Both the position numbers and the translations under genes were made by a program. A stretch of DNA of 43,078 nucleotides from a virus: IMG/VR virus record IMGVR_UViG_3300030061_000050, positions 1 to 43,078 of that record, one strand, 5' to 3'. Positions 8,929 to 18,441 of this stretch are shown in pieces. The notes under the pieces were generated by a model. It saw only the letters and a program-made list of their open reading frames with translations. It searched no databases and was not told the DNA's origin. Position 1 is the first letter of the stretch. Each line of letters opens with the position of its first letter.

Positions 8929-11900
8929 CTAGCCACCATCAGTATTACTACCCATTGTTACAGTAGCGCCCCCTGCTCCTGTTACATTTACCGTGGTTCC
9001 GGGTTTGGGTGGAGGAGTTGCACCAGCTGCCTTACCCAGCATTAACATAATCCGTTCTCTTGAGACAGGGTTTCCGTTTTGATCCACAAGACGACCCTCT
9101 AATCTACTAACAAGCGTAGGAAGTTCCGCATTAAAAGCGGCATTAAAACTCTCTGTTAATTTTTTGGTATCAGTCATACCTGTTACTATACTTTTAGCTC
9201 CAGTTTGTGCTGCTGTGCTAGAACGCTTTAAAACCTGTTCAATTATTTTATCTGCTTCGCCAAATGTAAGTTGTCCTTTGTTGCGTATTCTATTTTCAAA
9301 TTCTTTTTGAACCCTTTGAACTTTTCGTGTAGCATTTTCAGATATCATACGATTTTTATTTGTTTGAGCGTTTGTTGCACTAATCTTGTTAGCCTCTTCT
9401 TCTTGTCTTATTTTAGCAAGACCTGTATACATTTTTAAATCATCGCTTTTTAACTGTCGTTGGAGATCAAATCTTTTTAAGTCATCTTGATAGTCTGCTC
9501 TCTTCTGAGCATTTCTTTCTTTTCTTAATTCACTTTTAATTTTTCTTTCTTCCTTGCCGATATCTGCAAGTTCTTTCAACGCAGGTTTAGCAGCTTCACC
9601 TACACTTTGCGCCAGTGTTTTACCACCACCAGAGGCTAGAAGACCTGCACCAAAGTTTGCCAGTGCCAGCCACTTTCTTGCAGCAAAGTCTGGCTCTTCA
9701 CCTTTCTCATAGGTAGGAGCGTCACCAAGCATAGCTTTAATATCGTCAGAATAATCTTTACTTTTTATATCAGATATCTGTTTGTCGTAATCTGCTTTGT
9801 CTTGAGTAACATTAGCAGGATCAGCTGGTTTCGCAGCAGGATCAGCTGGTTTCGCAGCAGGATCAGCCTCGTCTACTTGTAAGAAGCTAAACTCTTCTGC
9901 TACACCACCGTCAGGGGTAGAGGCAATTGCGGAAACTTCTTCGTTATCAGTTATAATCTTAGGAGGTTGGGTACTGTCGCTTGCGGTATCCGTATCCGTA
10001 CCTATATCAGGAACTTCGGCTTTTACACCATATTGAGCCATTTGATCAGGAAACATACCAGTTGTAGCTAGCTCTTTAGCTTTAGCAGGATCAGGAGTGC
10101 CAGTAGATAACAACCTAAATCCTTTCCCCGGTATTGCAAGAGGATTGTACGGTGCTTTTGGAGCTAATACACCCTTAAATACAGCATCGCCTAGTATTTC
10201 TGCGCCTTCAGTGAATGTATCAGCAGTTGATACTAATCCTGAACCTATTCCAGTGCTATGGAGTAATCTCTGAACAGGATTTCTAGACTTTGCCGTTCCT
10301 ACCACTATCTGCTCCAAAGCTTTTCTGTTGTCTGGCTCCAGTCCATAAGTTGCTCCGGGTGACTCGGAAAAGATTCTAGGATCATAAGCTGCTGTTGAAC
10401 GTAAAGATGGAGCAGGGGTAGTTGACTGTAAAGGAGTAGCAGCAGGAGGAGGAGCAATAACTCTCTGCTGTGATCCTCTAGGAACAGGATCATAACTACT
10501 GCCCATCACTGTTGAAGTGGCTCCAAAGTTTGGTGGAGTGGCGGGAGGGGGAAGAGCAGGAGGAGAAGAAGGAGCAGTAACTTTCTGCGCTGATCCTCTA
10601 GGAACAGGATCATAACTACCTCCCATCACTGTTGAAGTTGGTCCAAAGTCTGCTGTAGGATCTCCTGACAGTAGTTGAGATTGAGCAGGAGGGAGACCAG
10701 TTTTTACAGTTTGAGCTTGTTCCTGCACCTGTGGTACCTTGACGCCCATCTTAGGATCTAAAGACACTGTTACTGGCTTGGCAGCACTTACGCCTCCAGC
10801 TATATCATCAGCAACACCAAACGCTTTCTGAAGAAAACTTAAATCCTTGGGATTTTTACTTCTATTTGTTGGTGGGGTGTAGCTAGCAGGTTTAGCAGAC
10901 AGAATGCCTCTATCGACAAGAGTATCCCGTCCTGTTTGAGAAGCCTTTGTAATAGCGGCTGTAGCTGCATCACCCGTTACAGGTGGAGATGTTTGTGAAG
11001 AATTTGCTTGAGCCAAAGCAAAGTTTATCGCCTCCCGTGGAAATTTACTTTGAATTTTAATTAAACCTGCTTCTCCTTCGTTTTCGAGTATCTTAAGTAT
11101 TTCTTGAGTCATCTCATAAAGAGTACCCGGAGGAATAGGGGCAACAGGACTTGTAGGTACACCACTAGCATCCTGATAAGCAACCTTTCCCATCCTTACT
11201 CTGTTAGAGGGTAGGTTCTTCTGCATCATCTCTCCTAGGCCACCACCTCCTGCTAGCTTAACGTACCCACCGTTCTTTAAACCTATGGGAGCAAGAGCAC
11301 CTACTCTACCACCTGCTTTTCCAAACGCACCAGCATTACCAGCTAGTCCAGCCAAACCCGCACCTAGACCTATCAGCTGTGTAGATAAAGGTTGTGCAGG
11401 GCTAAAGGTTGACTTGCTAACATTGGTTGTAGCAGGGAGCGGAAAGCCTCTGAGGATAGAAGAGAAATCTTGGAGGGTCTGTTGCGGGAAACCAAACTCT
11501 TCTCTGGCCTGTTGGGTGGCAATGTCCAGTGCTCTCTGTCCTTGCTGTTGTTCAGCAGCACCAATACCGGACAGTGCGCCCAGCTCTTTAAATGTCTGTG
11601 CAGGAATAGCTGTACCTAGCGAAGCCAACTGTCCAGCAGCTGAAGCTTCTCTGCCAAACTGGTTTTGTAATCTGTTCTGAGCATCATTAAAAGCAAGGGC
11701 AAGACCGCGAGTTTCAATATCACCCAACTGCGTGGCTAGATTACGCTGTCTTTCTGACTCTATGATACCTGCTCTTGATCCACCAAAGGCTCCTGCCTGT
11801 GCAGCACGCGCTGCTAGTTGTTGTTCCTGTACATCTGCAACTCTCTCTGCTTCTCTCTTCTCAGTGTCAACTACGTTTCTCAGGAAAGGGTTCATCAAGG

Positions 11901-12306
11901 CAGCTAGTTCTGCAGGATCAGTTGCTCCTCTGGCTGAACTTCTGGCTAATTCTGTGGCTTCATTAAACAGAGGACGAGTCTGCCCCACCTGCTGACGTAT
12001 TCCTTCAAAAGCTGTCTGTTGATCACCAGTAAACGGAGCCAGCTGCTGTGTAAGTTCTGGTTGAAAACCTTCTGCTTGGCGCTGTTCTTGTACAGCTTGA
12101 CTCTTCTCAAAGATATCTGAAATAAAGGGGCGTAACTCTGTGGGAAACTCACTGACCTGTGTCTGGGTAGTTACAGTGGGAGGAGGCGGTGGAGAACTAC
12201 TACCTTTACCATAACAGATGCCTTGCCCCTCCATGCACAGAAGTTCTTCCTCTGTCCACTGGTCAAAGGGGTTATCGTTCCAGACTTTGTTTAAGTTTAT
12301 CATCAT
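8929..12306 (-). CDS. Putative internal virion protein, Ala/Gly/Pro-rich with coiled coil, 1125 aa
   Basis: The first 300 residues are helical and Gln/Ala-rich, with a GAFGGSRAGIIESE segment that I recall from structural proteins of marine podoviruses. A glycine-rich hydrophobic stretch (GAGLAGLAGNAGAFG) and a GGYVKLAGGGG motif follow. The middle is a Pro/Ser/Thr-rich linker holding two kinds of internal repeat. The last 300 residues are charged and helical (KEERKIKSELRKERNAQKR), likely coiled coil. The N-terminus carries a poly-proline run after KGSSS. The ATG overlaps the TGA of the upstream GNAT-like gene (ATGATG), implying translational coupling. Size, composition and position before the giant ejection protein suggest an internal core or ejection component. 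No enzymatic motif was seen. Confidence 0.6.
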   Translation of the reverse strand: MMINLNKVWNDNPFDQWTEEELLCMEGQGICYGKGSSSPPPPPTVTTQTQVSEFPTELRPFISDIFEKSQAVQEQRQAEGFQPELTQQLAPFTGDQQTAFEGIRQQVGQTRPLFNEATELARSSARGATDPAELAALMNPFLRNVVDTEKREAERVADVQEQQLAARAAQAGAFGGSRAGIIESERQRNLATQLGDIETRGLALAFNDAQNRLQNQFGREASAAGQLASLGTAIPAQTFKELGALSGIGAAEQQQGQRALDIATQQAREEFGFPQQTLQDFSSILRGFPLPATTNVSKSTFSPAQPLSTQLIGLGAGLAGLAGNAGAFGKAGGRVGALAPIGLKNGGYVKLAGGGGLGEMMQKNLPSNRVRMGKVAYQDASGVPTSPVAPIPPGTLYEMTQEILKILENEGEAGLIKIQSKFPREAINFALAQANSSQTSPPVTGDAATAAITKASQTGRDTLVDRGILSAKPASYTPPTNRSKNPKDLSFLQKAFGVADDIAGGVSAAKPVTVSLDPKMGVKVPQVQEQAQTVKTGLPPAQSQLLSGDPTADFGPTSTVMGGSYDPVPRGSAQKVTAPSSPPALPPPATPPNFGATSTVMGSSYDPVPRGSQQRVIAPPPAATPLQSTTPAPSLRSTAAYDPRIFSESPGATYGLEPDNRKALEQIVVGTAKSRNPVQRLLHSTGIGSGLVSTADTFTEGAEILGDAVFKGVLAPKAPYNPLAIPGKGFRLLSTGTPDPAKAKELATTGMFPDQMAQYGVKAEVPDIGTDTDTASDSTQPPKIITDNEEVSAIASTPDGGVAEEFSFLQVDEADPAAKPADPAAKPADPANVTQDKADYDKQISDIKSKDYSDDIKAMLGDAPTYEKGEEPDFAARKWLALANFGAGLLASGGGKTLAQSVGEAAKPALKELADIGKEERKIKSELRKERNAQKRADYQDDLKRFDLQRQLKSDDLKMYTGLAKIRQEEEANKISATNAQTNKNRMISENATRKVQRVQKEFENRIRNKGQLTFGEADKIIEQVLKRSSTAAQTGAKSIVTGMTDTKKLTESFNAAFNAELPTLVSRLEGRLVDQNGNPVSRERIMLMLGKAAGATPPPKPGTTVNVTGAGGATVTMGSNTDGG
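9815..9868 (-). repeat. Tandem 21-bp repeat, two and a half copies
   Basis: Two identical 21-base units and a partial third encode ADPAAKP-type heptads (PADPAAKPADPAAKPADPA) inside the 1125-residue protein. The identical DNA suggests a recent slippage expansion. Confidence 0.85.
10451..10651 (-). repeat. Tandem 120-bp duplication in the 1125-aa gene
   Basis: Two roughly 81-base segments (10451-10531 and 10571-10651), offset by 120 bases, are nearly identical. They encode FGxTSTVMGxSYDPVPRGS followed by a proline-rich tail. This is an in-frame internal duplication of about 40 residues in the linker region of the putative internal virion protein. Confidence 0.85.
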
Positions 12307-12722
12307 GTCAATGGTCTTTCTATAATGCTAAATCTTTTGAGCCATCCTAGTTTTTTTACTTTACGCTCCCAACCTGCTCTACCACAGGCTTCCACAAAAT
12401 CACAGTCAAGAACTTTTGCAAACTCTACAAACTTCTTGTCTATCTCTGGCATCCACTCTGAAAAGTTATCACCAGAAAGGAATACAACAGAGAGAGCTTT
12501 CTTTCTAGGGTAGTCTAGTACCTCTGTGATAGCTGCTCCTATGTATTCTGGTCCATCACTGTACACAATCCAGAGATGAAACTTATTTGTTACGCACCCA
12601 TGAAGAACATCTATCTCTTCATACCTTCCATAGGTGTAGTCGGTTGCTTTCTTTATGTGTCTGGAAATATCTCCCCAGACATTTCTAATATCGGTAACGG
12701 GTACAAGTGAAATGTTAGCCAT
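12303..12722 (-). CDS. GNAT-like small protein (T7 gp13-like internal protein?), 139 aa
   Basis: The protein has the order of secondary structure expected of a GNAT acyltransferase fold. A beta strand LWIVYSDG is followed by YIGAAITEV, then KALSVVFLSGD, a helix, and finally CDFVEACGRAGWERKVKKLGW. The last segment has the GRxGWxrxLkxxGW look that I associate with acetyltransferase-like proteins in phage tail or internal-core modules; T7 gp13 is of similar length and has also been compared with this fold. A clear acetyl-CoA P-loop (Q/RxxGxG/A) is not visible, so catalysis is doubtful. Its TGA overlaps the start of the next gene. It lies two bases from the end of the upstream 567-residue gene. 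Confidence 0.55.
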   Translation of the reverse strand: MANISLVPVTDIRNVWGDISRHIKKATDYTYGRYEEIDVLHGCVTNKFHLWIVYSDGPEYIGAAITEVLDYPRKKALSVVFLSGDNFSEWMPEIDKKFVEFAKVLDCDFVEACGRAGWERKVKKLGWLKRFSIIERPLT

Positions 12723-12723
12723 A

Positions 12724-14427
12724 CTATCCTATACTATTTAGTCCTCTACTGGTTTCTGGTGGTTGTTCACCTCTACCGTATTTTTGCACCCTAAAGTCAT
12801 TTATGAAAGAATCAATTTTACCAGCACCTGCATCAGAGGAACCGTTACCCATCATTGATACAATGTCAGCGGGAAGAACGTACTCATCTCTGGATAGTAT
12901 AGCTGGTTGTTGTCCTTCGATGGAGAAAGGTATTGAGTCAGACATACCATCACCAGGACCATTTACTCTCCCTTCAAAGTAAGGAGACGGTGGTCCTCCC
13001 ATTTCGTAGGCTTGGATTAAGCCACCTGCTTGCGCCTCAACCGGAATACCAGAAAGAACTTGCTGCATCGTTGCTACATCTTCCATCTCTTCTAGCTCTC
13101 CCTGTGTCGGTAAAGGAGAAGGTGCTACAGGGGCGTCCATTGCACGGGCAGCGGGAGGTGGTGCTGTAGGATCTCCTCCTCCACCTAGAAATTTTTCTAG
13201 TAACGCAGGTGCTCCTGCTCCTCCTAACAGAGAAGTCATAGGAAGAGGAAGCTTGCTAATTACATCTTGGGCTTTATCAGTAGATAATAAACCACCTGTT
13301 AACATTTGTTCTAAGAAACTACCACCTTCTTGCATCTTAATTAGTCCACCTGTCTTGGCAGGGAGGGTAAACCTTTCGTCAAAGAACCTGCGTCTACCAG
13401 CTCCGGGCTGTGCAAAAGCCAGTGCTTCTTCTACGCTAGTAGGAAAAGCGCCTGTTCTCTCAGACTCAAAGCGTAGACCTTTCTTGGGAAGCGGGGATGG
13501 TCTCTCTACTTCCATAGCGTCATAGTAACTACTGTAGTCTATAGGCTCAAAGGCTCCTCTTTCCAGAGCAGCGTCTACTCCTATGCCAGCTAATCCCGCT
13601 GTCGCGGCAGGTTTAAGCTGAGTCTTTAAGAAGTCCATCTTACCTAACCCTAGTTGAGGATCATACGGTTTTACTGTGCTAAGAAAGGATGGTTTATCCA
13701 TTGCTTGAACTGCGCTAAGATTAGCCTGAGAAGGTTGAAAACCTTTCATTAAATCACTGACTGCAAAATCTTTATTTACTAAGTCCTTTGCTTGTAAAGC
13801 TTTTACATAGTCTGCACTAGGCACAGGTGGAACCAAACCTGCACCACCGGAAGCAGGTGTGGGTAAACTTGCTGGTCCAAAATTAGTACCAAAACCAACC
13901 TCTGGCAACCCTGACCCAGCTTGTTGAACACCTTGAGTAACAATTTCTGGTGTGGCCTGTCCTACAGTTTCTGACACACCCATTAAACTTTGATCACCAA
14001 ACATACCAGCGCCTAGTCCTGAGAGACCACCACTGATTAACCCACCTATGGCAGCTTCCTTTAAACTTTGTCCTCCTAGAAGACCACCACCAAAAGAACC
14101 TAGCCCTGCACCTACACCTGTTGCCAGTGCGCCTGTTCCTAGAAAAGGTAAAGCCATAGGTAAGAACATTCCACCTAATATAGCACCAGCAACTGGTAGG
14201 ATACTTTTAAGTATGTTAGCCTCTGGTAGACCTGTCTCTGGATTAACAGGTAGTCCTTGAGAATGACCAGCAGAACGTGCCAACATATTAAGATAAGGGA
14301 GTTCTGACTTGCTCATATGAACAAGAGTGTTGTCTCCTTTTCTACCCTTCATGGCCATTAGATTGGCCAGACCGCTCATGTCTGCGCCGGGAGCCGCTGC
14401 CATATATGTACTAGGACCTATTTGCAT
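12724..14427 (-). CDS. Gly-rich structural protein with tape-measure-like C-terminal motif, 567 aa
   Basis: Residues about 75-150 are a glycine-rich hydrophobic stretch (AGAILGGMFLPMALPFLGTG, then GAGLGSFGGGLLGG) that could insert into a membrane. Two GG-L-I-[KQ] motifs (KTGGLIKMQEGG, QAGGLIQAYEMGG) follow further along. Near the C-terminus, GPGDGMSDSIPFSIEG and LSRDEYVLPADIVSMMGNG match a motif I know from the ends of many phage tail tape-measure proteins (GxGtGtSDSIPAxLSxGEyVv). The protein is too short for a siphovirus tape measure and no tail-tube genes are present. I infer an internal or tail-tip protein ejected with DNA. Four bases separate it from the upstream gene. Confidence 0.6.
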   Translation of the reverse strand: MQIGPSTYMAAAPGADMSGLANLMAMKGRKGDNTLVHMSKSELPYLNMLARSAGHSQGLPVNPETGLPEANILKSILPVAGAILGGMFLPMALPFLGTGALATGVGAGLGSFGGGLLGGQSLKEAAIGGLISGGLSGLGAGMFGDQSLMGVSETVGQATPEIVTQGVQQAGSGLPEVGFGTNFGPASLPTPASGGAGLVPPVPSADYVKALQAKDLVNKDFAVSDLMKGFQPSQANLSAVQAMDKPSFLSTVKPYDPQLGLGKMDFLKTQLKPAATAGLAGIGVDAALERGAFEPIDYSSYYDAMEVERPSPLPKKGLRFESERTGAFPTSVEEALAFAQPGAGRRRFFDERFTLPAKTGGLIKMQEGGSFLEQMLTGGLLSTDKAQDVISKLPLPMTSLLGGAGAPALLEKFLGGGGDPTAPPPAARAMDAPVAPSPLPTQGELEEMEDVATMQQVLSGIPVEAQAGGLIQAYEMGGPPSPYFEGRVNGPGDGMSDSIPFSIEGQQPAILSRDEYVLPADIVSMMGNGSSDAGAGKIDSFINDFRVQKYGRGEQPPETSRGLNSIG

Positions 14428-14431
14428 TTTA

Positions 14432-15106
14432 TTATGTACCCATTGTGTAAGGTTGTATAGGCATTACTTGTTGCTGTTGTTGTCCTTGCCCAAAAGCTTG
14501 GTTCTGATTACCTGCCATTGGATTCATTGAACCCGGAGCACCACTAGGCATCATACCTGAGAGACCACCTCCTGCCCCATTATAACTAAAAACTGAAGGA
14601 TTAGCAAAGTTCTGCGCGGCTTGAAGCACCTGAGTATCAACAGGTGGACCCAACGGTATTCTTTGATTATAAGCATTTACATCTGTATAAACATTGGGCT
14701 TCATTAAATTAGATAGACCAGCAGCACTACTATAAGAATCAGCAGGGGCAGGAATAGGAGTAGAGATTAAAGGCTGAAGAGCGCCTTGTTGAAAACCTTG
14801 TTGGAACAGTTGATCATCTACCCCTCCTCCTAGCTGCATAGAAACAGCTTCTTCTGGATCTATTCCTGCTCTGAGCATAGCCTTGGTCTCAGGATTAGAA
14901 GAAGCATCTGCTCTTATATTCCGAATGGCTTGTGGATCAGATACTCCAGCTAGACCCCCTGATCCTGCTGGTAAGATACCCATCTGAGTAAACATTTGTT
15001 GTGTACCTGCAGGAGCATTTGCTACTTGAGTGCGAAAATTAGGATCTTGGTCGTACATAGCACGTATCATAGCATTCATAAAATTAGACTTATTAAATAG
15101 CGACAT
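14432..15106 (-). CDS. Hypothetical virion-associated protein, Gln/Gly/Ala-rich, 224 aa
   Basis: The N-terminus is helical (MNAMIRAMYDQDPNFRTQV). The rest is rich in Gly, Ala, Pro and Gln, and ends in a FGQGQQQQQ tract and PYTMGT. There is no enzyme motif, signal peptide or membrane segment. A good ribosome site (AGGAG, about eight bases before the ATG) supports the start. It lies five bases upstream of the tape-measure-like gene and its composition is like that of the neighbouring internal proteins, so a structural or assembly role is the best guess. The family is not recognised. Confidence 0.6.
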   Translation of the reverse strand: MSLFNKSNFMNAMIRAMYDQDPNFRTQVANAPAGTQQMFTQMGILPAGSGGLAGVSDPQAIRNIRADASSNPETKAMLRAGIDPEEAVSMQLGGGVDDQLFQQGFQQGALQPLISTPIPAPADSYSSAAGLSNLMKPNVYTDVNAYNQRIPLGPPVDTQVLQAAQNFANPSVFSYNGAGGGLSGMMPSGAPGSMNPMAGNQNQAFGQGQQQQQVMPIQPYTMGT

Positions 15107-15117
15107 AACTTAATCTC

Positions 15118-15417
15118 CTACGGAGTGAATGAATTAAAATCTGACCAACCAATGGTGGTCCCTGCTACGCTTACATAACCTCTAAACTTACCTGTTTTTC
15201 TTTCGTATATTACATCACCCGCAAGTGGTTGACCTACTACACCAGATGATACTTCTCTATTAATTCTCACAGTACCTGTTCTAATATTTTCTAGGTCTCT
15301 TCCCTCTAGTTCGTTAATCATCGAGTCTGCCCACTCTCTTATCTCTGCGTAGGCTTGTATTAATTCATCGTCTGTTAACCTGTATAGATCAGGAAGTGTA
15401 GGATAAACTGCTGCCAT
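15118..15417 (-). CDS. Hypothetical small tail-module protein, 99 aa
   Basis: The first half is acidic and helical (YRLTDDELIQAYAEIREWADSM). The second half is beta-like and ends in a short SH3-like pattern (GDVIYERKTGKFRGYVSVAGTT). There is no recognisable catalytic motif. It lies between the nozzle-like gene and the internal-protein cluster, with gaps of 6 and 11 bases, and so is part of the same transcript. A minor tail or adaptor component is plausible but unproven. Confidence 0.6.
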   Translation of the reverse strand: MAAVYPTLPDLYRLTDDELIQAYAEIREWADSMINELEGRDLENIRTGTVRINREVSSGVVGQPLAGDVIYERKTGKFRGYVSVAGTTIGWSDFNSFTP

Positions 15418-15423
15418 CTGTAC

Positions 15424-17523
15424 CTACCTGAGACCATCTTCTTGTATATCAAGTCTCATATCTCCGTATCTCCATTCAGTTCCTGTGGCATCGTTCTCTA
15501 ACCTAATTCTTGCCTGTCTGCCTCTGCTTCTAAATCTAACTGTCTGGGTATTCTGAGTAAGATTGAAAGGTCCTTTTGTTCTTAGTTGGCCGTTGGGAAA
15601 CTCTTTGGTTTGAATTGTAAAAGCAACCTGCCCGTTGTTGATTTCAAGATCAGGAATTAACCTGTCAACAAAGAGCATCTCATTACCATCACCTATGCCA
15701 AAGTCAGCACTTTCAATAAAGGAATCTATCTTCAACCCTTTCCCGGTAAAGATATTTGGTATCTCATTGTCATAGATACGAGTGACGCCTACTGATGTTC
15801 CCGTGTTAATAACATTATCAAAGACACCTCTGTCACTCCACGTAGTCCAGATAGCTTCACCGTAGACCCAGTAGTTTTCTTCCATGGACCACGAAACATA
15901 CCTGTTGCATTCGATAGAATCAGCAGATGGATAGAGCCACGTAATCTCTTTGAACTCTGAGTTAATACCTGCGTATATTTTATTCATGTGATCTCTGTTT
16001 ATATCATTAAAGACATGCCTTCTAACCGTGCAGTCTAATCTTCTTACCCTACCATCAAAAGCAAAAAAGTTATTAAAGCCCATCCAGACAGGAGTACCGT
16101 CCATATCAGTACCACCGTGCTGACTAACTCCACCACACCCTGTTCCTAGTTCAGTGAAAGAAAAGATAAAAGGAGGACCAGTGAAGCGCATACCATAGAG
16201 AACACGATCAGTAAGAATAGCAATTTGGTTTCTACTTCTGATACCCTGTACAATCTCAGTTCCACCTGACAGGGTATTTTCTCCTGATGTAGAACTTACA
16301 GAAGGCGTCCAGTTAGTGTAATCATTTTGATCTGACCACCTCACAAGTAAAGGTTCTTTTGGCCCTGCAAAAGTAGAACAACCAAAACAAATAACGTGTC
16401 TGTCGTTAGGAGAGACCACGAATGAGTTAATACTGACAGGGGCGTTGGTAACAGGAAAGGCTCTGGCCAATCCTCCTGAAGTAGGAAACCACTGGTTTAA
16501 CCCCATTCCTCTTTTGTTGGAAAGAAGTATCTCTCCAAAGGTATCTAGCTGCCAGTTAGCAGGTATGAAATCAATACCAGCTGACACAGCAGGAGAGTTC
16601 CATGTTCTGAATCCTGCTGTGGTACTAACATCTACAAGGAACTGTGCCGTGGCTAGACCTGCTCCTGCGCTTGTCGCAACTGCACTAACCAAAGAATTAA
16701 TGGTAAAGTTATTAGCATCTTCTGCTGACACCACCTGAAAGATAGGACCACCAAAGGTAGAATCTGTAAGAAGAATGTTACCTCCCACTGTTGTTGCAGT
16801 GGTGAAGTAAACAAAATCATCAATCTCTAAATTATGACTAGGACTAGTTATGCTAACAGCAACTGTGGCAGCTACCACATTGATAACACTGGTCAGAACC
16901 ACAGAGGTAAATACCTGTGCATTATAGTCTGCTGCACCGTAGCCTGTACCTGTGATCCCAACAGAAGCACCAGTTGGTATAAGGTACTGAACAGTGGCTT
17001 CTCCCGCTGCTGTTGTGTTGTCAGGTGCAGAGGTAGAGGCATCAAAAGTAAAGACGTTTGCAGTGATAACACTGACAGGGAACATAGCGTTAAAAGAAAA
17101 ATCAGTGGCAACAGAGGAAGAAGTAAACACGGCAAAGTCACCAGAAGCCAGCCCGTGTGCTGTGTCTGATACACAGACCCTTACATTGTTTGCCTGTGTG
17201 CCAAAAGCATTGGTCAGAGTTGCGCTGGCTCTGACAGGAGTGATGTTAAAAGTTCTTGTTCCTTGGTAAAGGTACAAAGCCTTGTCTGTTCCAATGGCCA
17301 TCTGTTTTTGGGTAATATTATCTTGCCATGTAAGCAGATCTCTACCTGTACCCAGAATAGAACCAGAAGTTTTAACGTCCCAGCCTCTGATATTTTCAGG
17401 TCTTTTGTCTCTGAACCTGACTCTATTACCATCATACCAAGAACCTTGCTCCGCATACTGCGTAGATTCTCTGTGTATTCCCGGCCTAAAATTAAGCTTT
17501 CTTGTTTGTGATAGTGTGGACAC
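15424..17523 (-). CDS. Tail nozzle / DNA-stabilisation-like protein (P22 gp10 or T7 gp12 class), 699 aa
   Basis: The start is read as GTG at 17523, supported by AGGAG seven bases upstream. The opening (FRPGIHRESTQYAEQGSWYDGNRVRFRDKRPE) is a hallmark I recall from structural proteins of marine podoviruses. The body is nearly all beta: repeated strands with WxG and VLYGMRFTGPP segments, then WLYPSADSIECNRYVSWSMEENYW, consistent with a propeller such as the T7 gp12 nozzle or the P22 gp10 hub. The C-terminus (RSRGRQARIRLENDATGTEWRYGDMRLDIQ) is basic. It lies between the fibre genes and the internal proteins. I infer that it forms the lower tail and holds in the packaged DNA; the exact homologue is uncertain. 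Confidence 0.65.
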   Translation of the reverse strand: MSTLSQTRKLNFRPGIHRESTQYAEQGSWYDGNRVRFRDKRPENIRGWDVKTSGSILGTGRDLLTWQDNITQKQMAIGTDKALYLYQGTRTFNITPVRASATLTNAFGTQANNVRVCVSDTAHGLASGDFAVFTSSSVATDFSFNAMFPVSVITANVFTFDASTSAPDNTTAAGEATVQYLIPTGASVGITGTGYGAADYNAQVFTSVVLTSVINVVAATVAVSITSPSHNLEIDDFVYFTTATTVGGNILLTDSTFGGPIFQVVSAEDANNFTINSLVSAVATSAGAGLATAQFLVDVSTTAGFRTWNSPAVSAGIDFIPANWQLDTFGEILLSNKRGMGLNQWFPTSGGLARAFPVTNAPVSINSFVVSPNDRHVICFGCSTFAGPKEPLLVRWSDQNDYTNWTPSVSSTSGENTLSGGTEIVQGIRSRNQIAILTDRVLYGMRFTGPPFIFSFTELGTGCGGVSQHGGTDMDGTPVWMGFNNFFAFDGRVRRLDCTVRRHVFNDINRDHMNKIYAGINSEFKEITWLYPSADSIECNRYVSWSMEENYWVYGEAIWTTWSDRGVFDNVINTGTSVGVTRIYDNEIPNIFTGKGLKIDSFIESADFGIGDGNEMLFVDRLIPDLEINNGQVAFTIQTKEFPNGQLRTKGPFNLTQNTQTVRFRSRGRQARIRLENDATGTEWRYGDMRLDIQEDGLR

Positions 17524-17532
17524 TTATAACTC

Positions 17533-18423
17533 CTACGGTGCAGTAGCCAAAGCTTTAATAACTAGAGTAGATATAGCAGTGGTAGTTCTTGCATTATAAA
17601 CCAGAAGATCAACAGCGTTTGCTCCTGTGCTCATGGTGGGAGCAGTACCGCTTACAAAAACATAGGCAGTGGCGAAGGCAAGAGTTCTACTCCCTGTGCC
17701 GTCTTGCGCCACGTAGATATAACCTGTCTGTCCCGGTGTTACACCAGCAGGTGCACCCAGTGTTCTGTTACCTGCCAGTGTTATGGCAAAGTTATTTCCC
17801 AGAGCCATGTTGACAGCTATAGAAGCAGCGTCTGTAAGAGAGACAACTGGTCCAACCACTGGACCTGTAAAGGTGGTGGCGCTGGTAAAGGTTTTTGCTG
17901 ATGGGATTGTAGAGGAGACAGAGGTTCTAACATACCTAATATCTGCAGTGGACACTGGAATAAGGTCTGCATCTGCAGTTCCAATGTTTAAGTTTGAAGC
18001 AGTGCCTAGTCCTAGACCAGTGGCATTGGGCTGATGAACAGACACCCCATCACAAACAAACCATCCATCTGAACTGACCCCCACAGTTGCACCCTGACCT
18101 GCCAGAGTTTTAATCTTTGTAGTTTCAGTTCCTGATAGAACGGTTTGGTTTCTGATAAAGTAGCCTTTAGACTGTTGAGGGATGACGAGATTAACATCAC
18201 TGGTTAAGGTTCCTTGTAATTCAAGAAAAGCACTTCTGGCTTGATCAGTTGTGCCATCAAGATTGGTTAAGGTTACATCTACAGAAGACAGGGATACTGT
18301 GACGTAGGCAGCTATGGCGTCATCAACAAGATCAATGACGTTGTTGTTAAGCACAGTTCCCCAAGAGTTAGGGTTAGCCCCGTCTGCTTGCTTTTCTAAT
18401 CGTATTCTAGTGGTAAACGCCAT
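17533..18423 (-). CDS. Tail fibre-like protein, 296 aa
   Basis: The N-terminus (RLEKQADGANPNSWGTVLNNNVIDLVDDAI) is a conserved virion-attachment-type opening seen in many phage fibre and structural proteins. A beta-rich Ser/Thr/Gly/Val body follows, with LNIGTADADLIPVSTADIRYV and repeats of short strands, typical of trimeric fibres. There is no enzymatic motif. A ribosome site (AAGGAAG) precedes the ATG, and the nozzle-like gene starts nine bases after this gene's stop. A receptor-binding or short tail-fibre role is inferred from composition and position. Confidence 0.65.
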   Translation of the reverse strand: MAFTTRIRLEKQADGANPNSWGTVLNNNVIDLVDDAIAAYVTVSLSSVDVTLTNLDGTTDQARSAFLELQGTLTSDVNLVIPQQSKGYFIRNQTVLSGTETTKIKTLAGQGATVGVSSDGWFVCDGVSVHQPNATGLGLGTASNLNIGTADADLIPVSTADIRYVRTSVSSTIPSAKTFTSATTFTGPVVGPVVSLTDAASIAVNMALGNNFAITLAGNRTLGAPAGVTPGQTGYIYVAQDGTGSRTLAFATAYVFVSGTAPTMSTGANAVDLLVYNARTTTAISTLVIKALATAP

Positions 18424-18441
18424 GGTACTATCTTCCTTACT

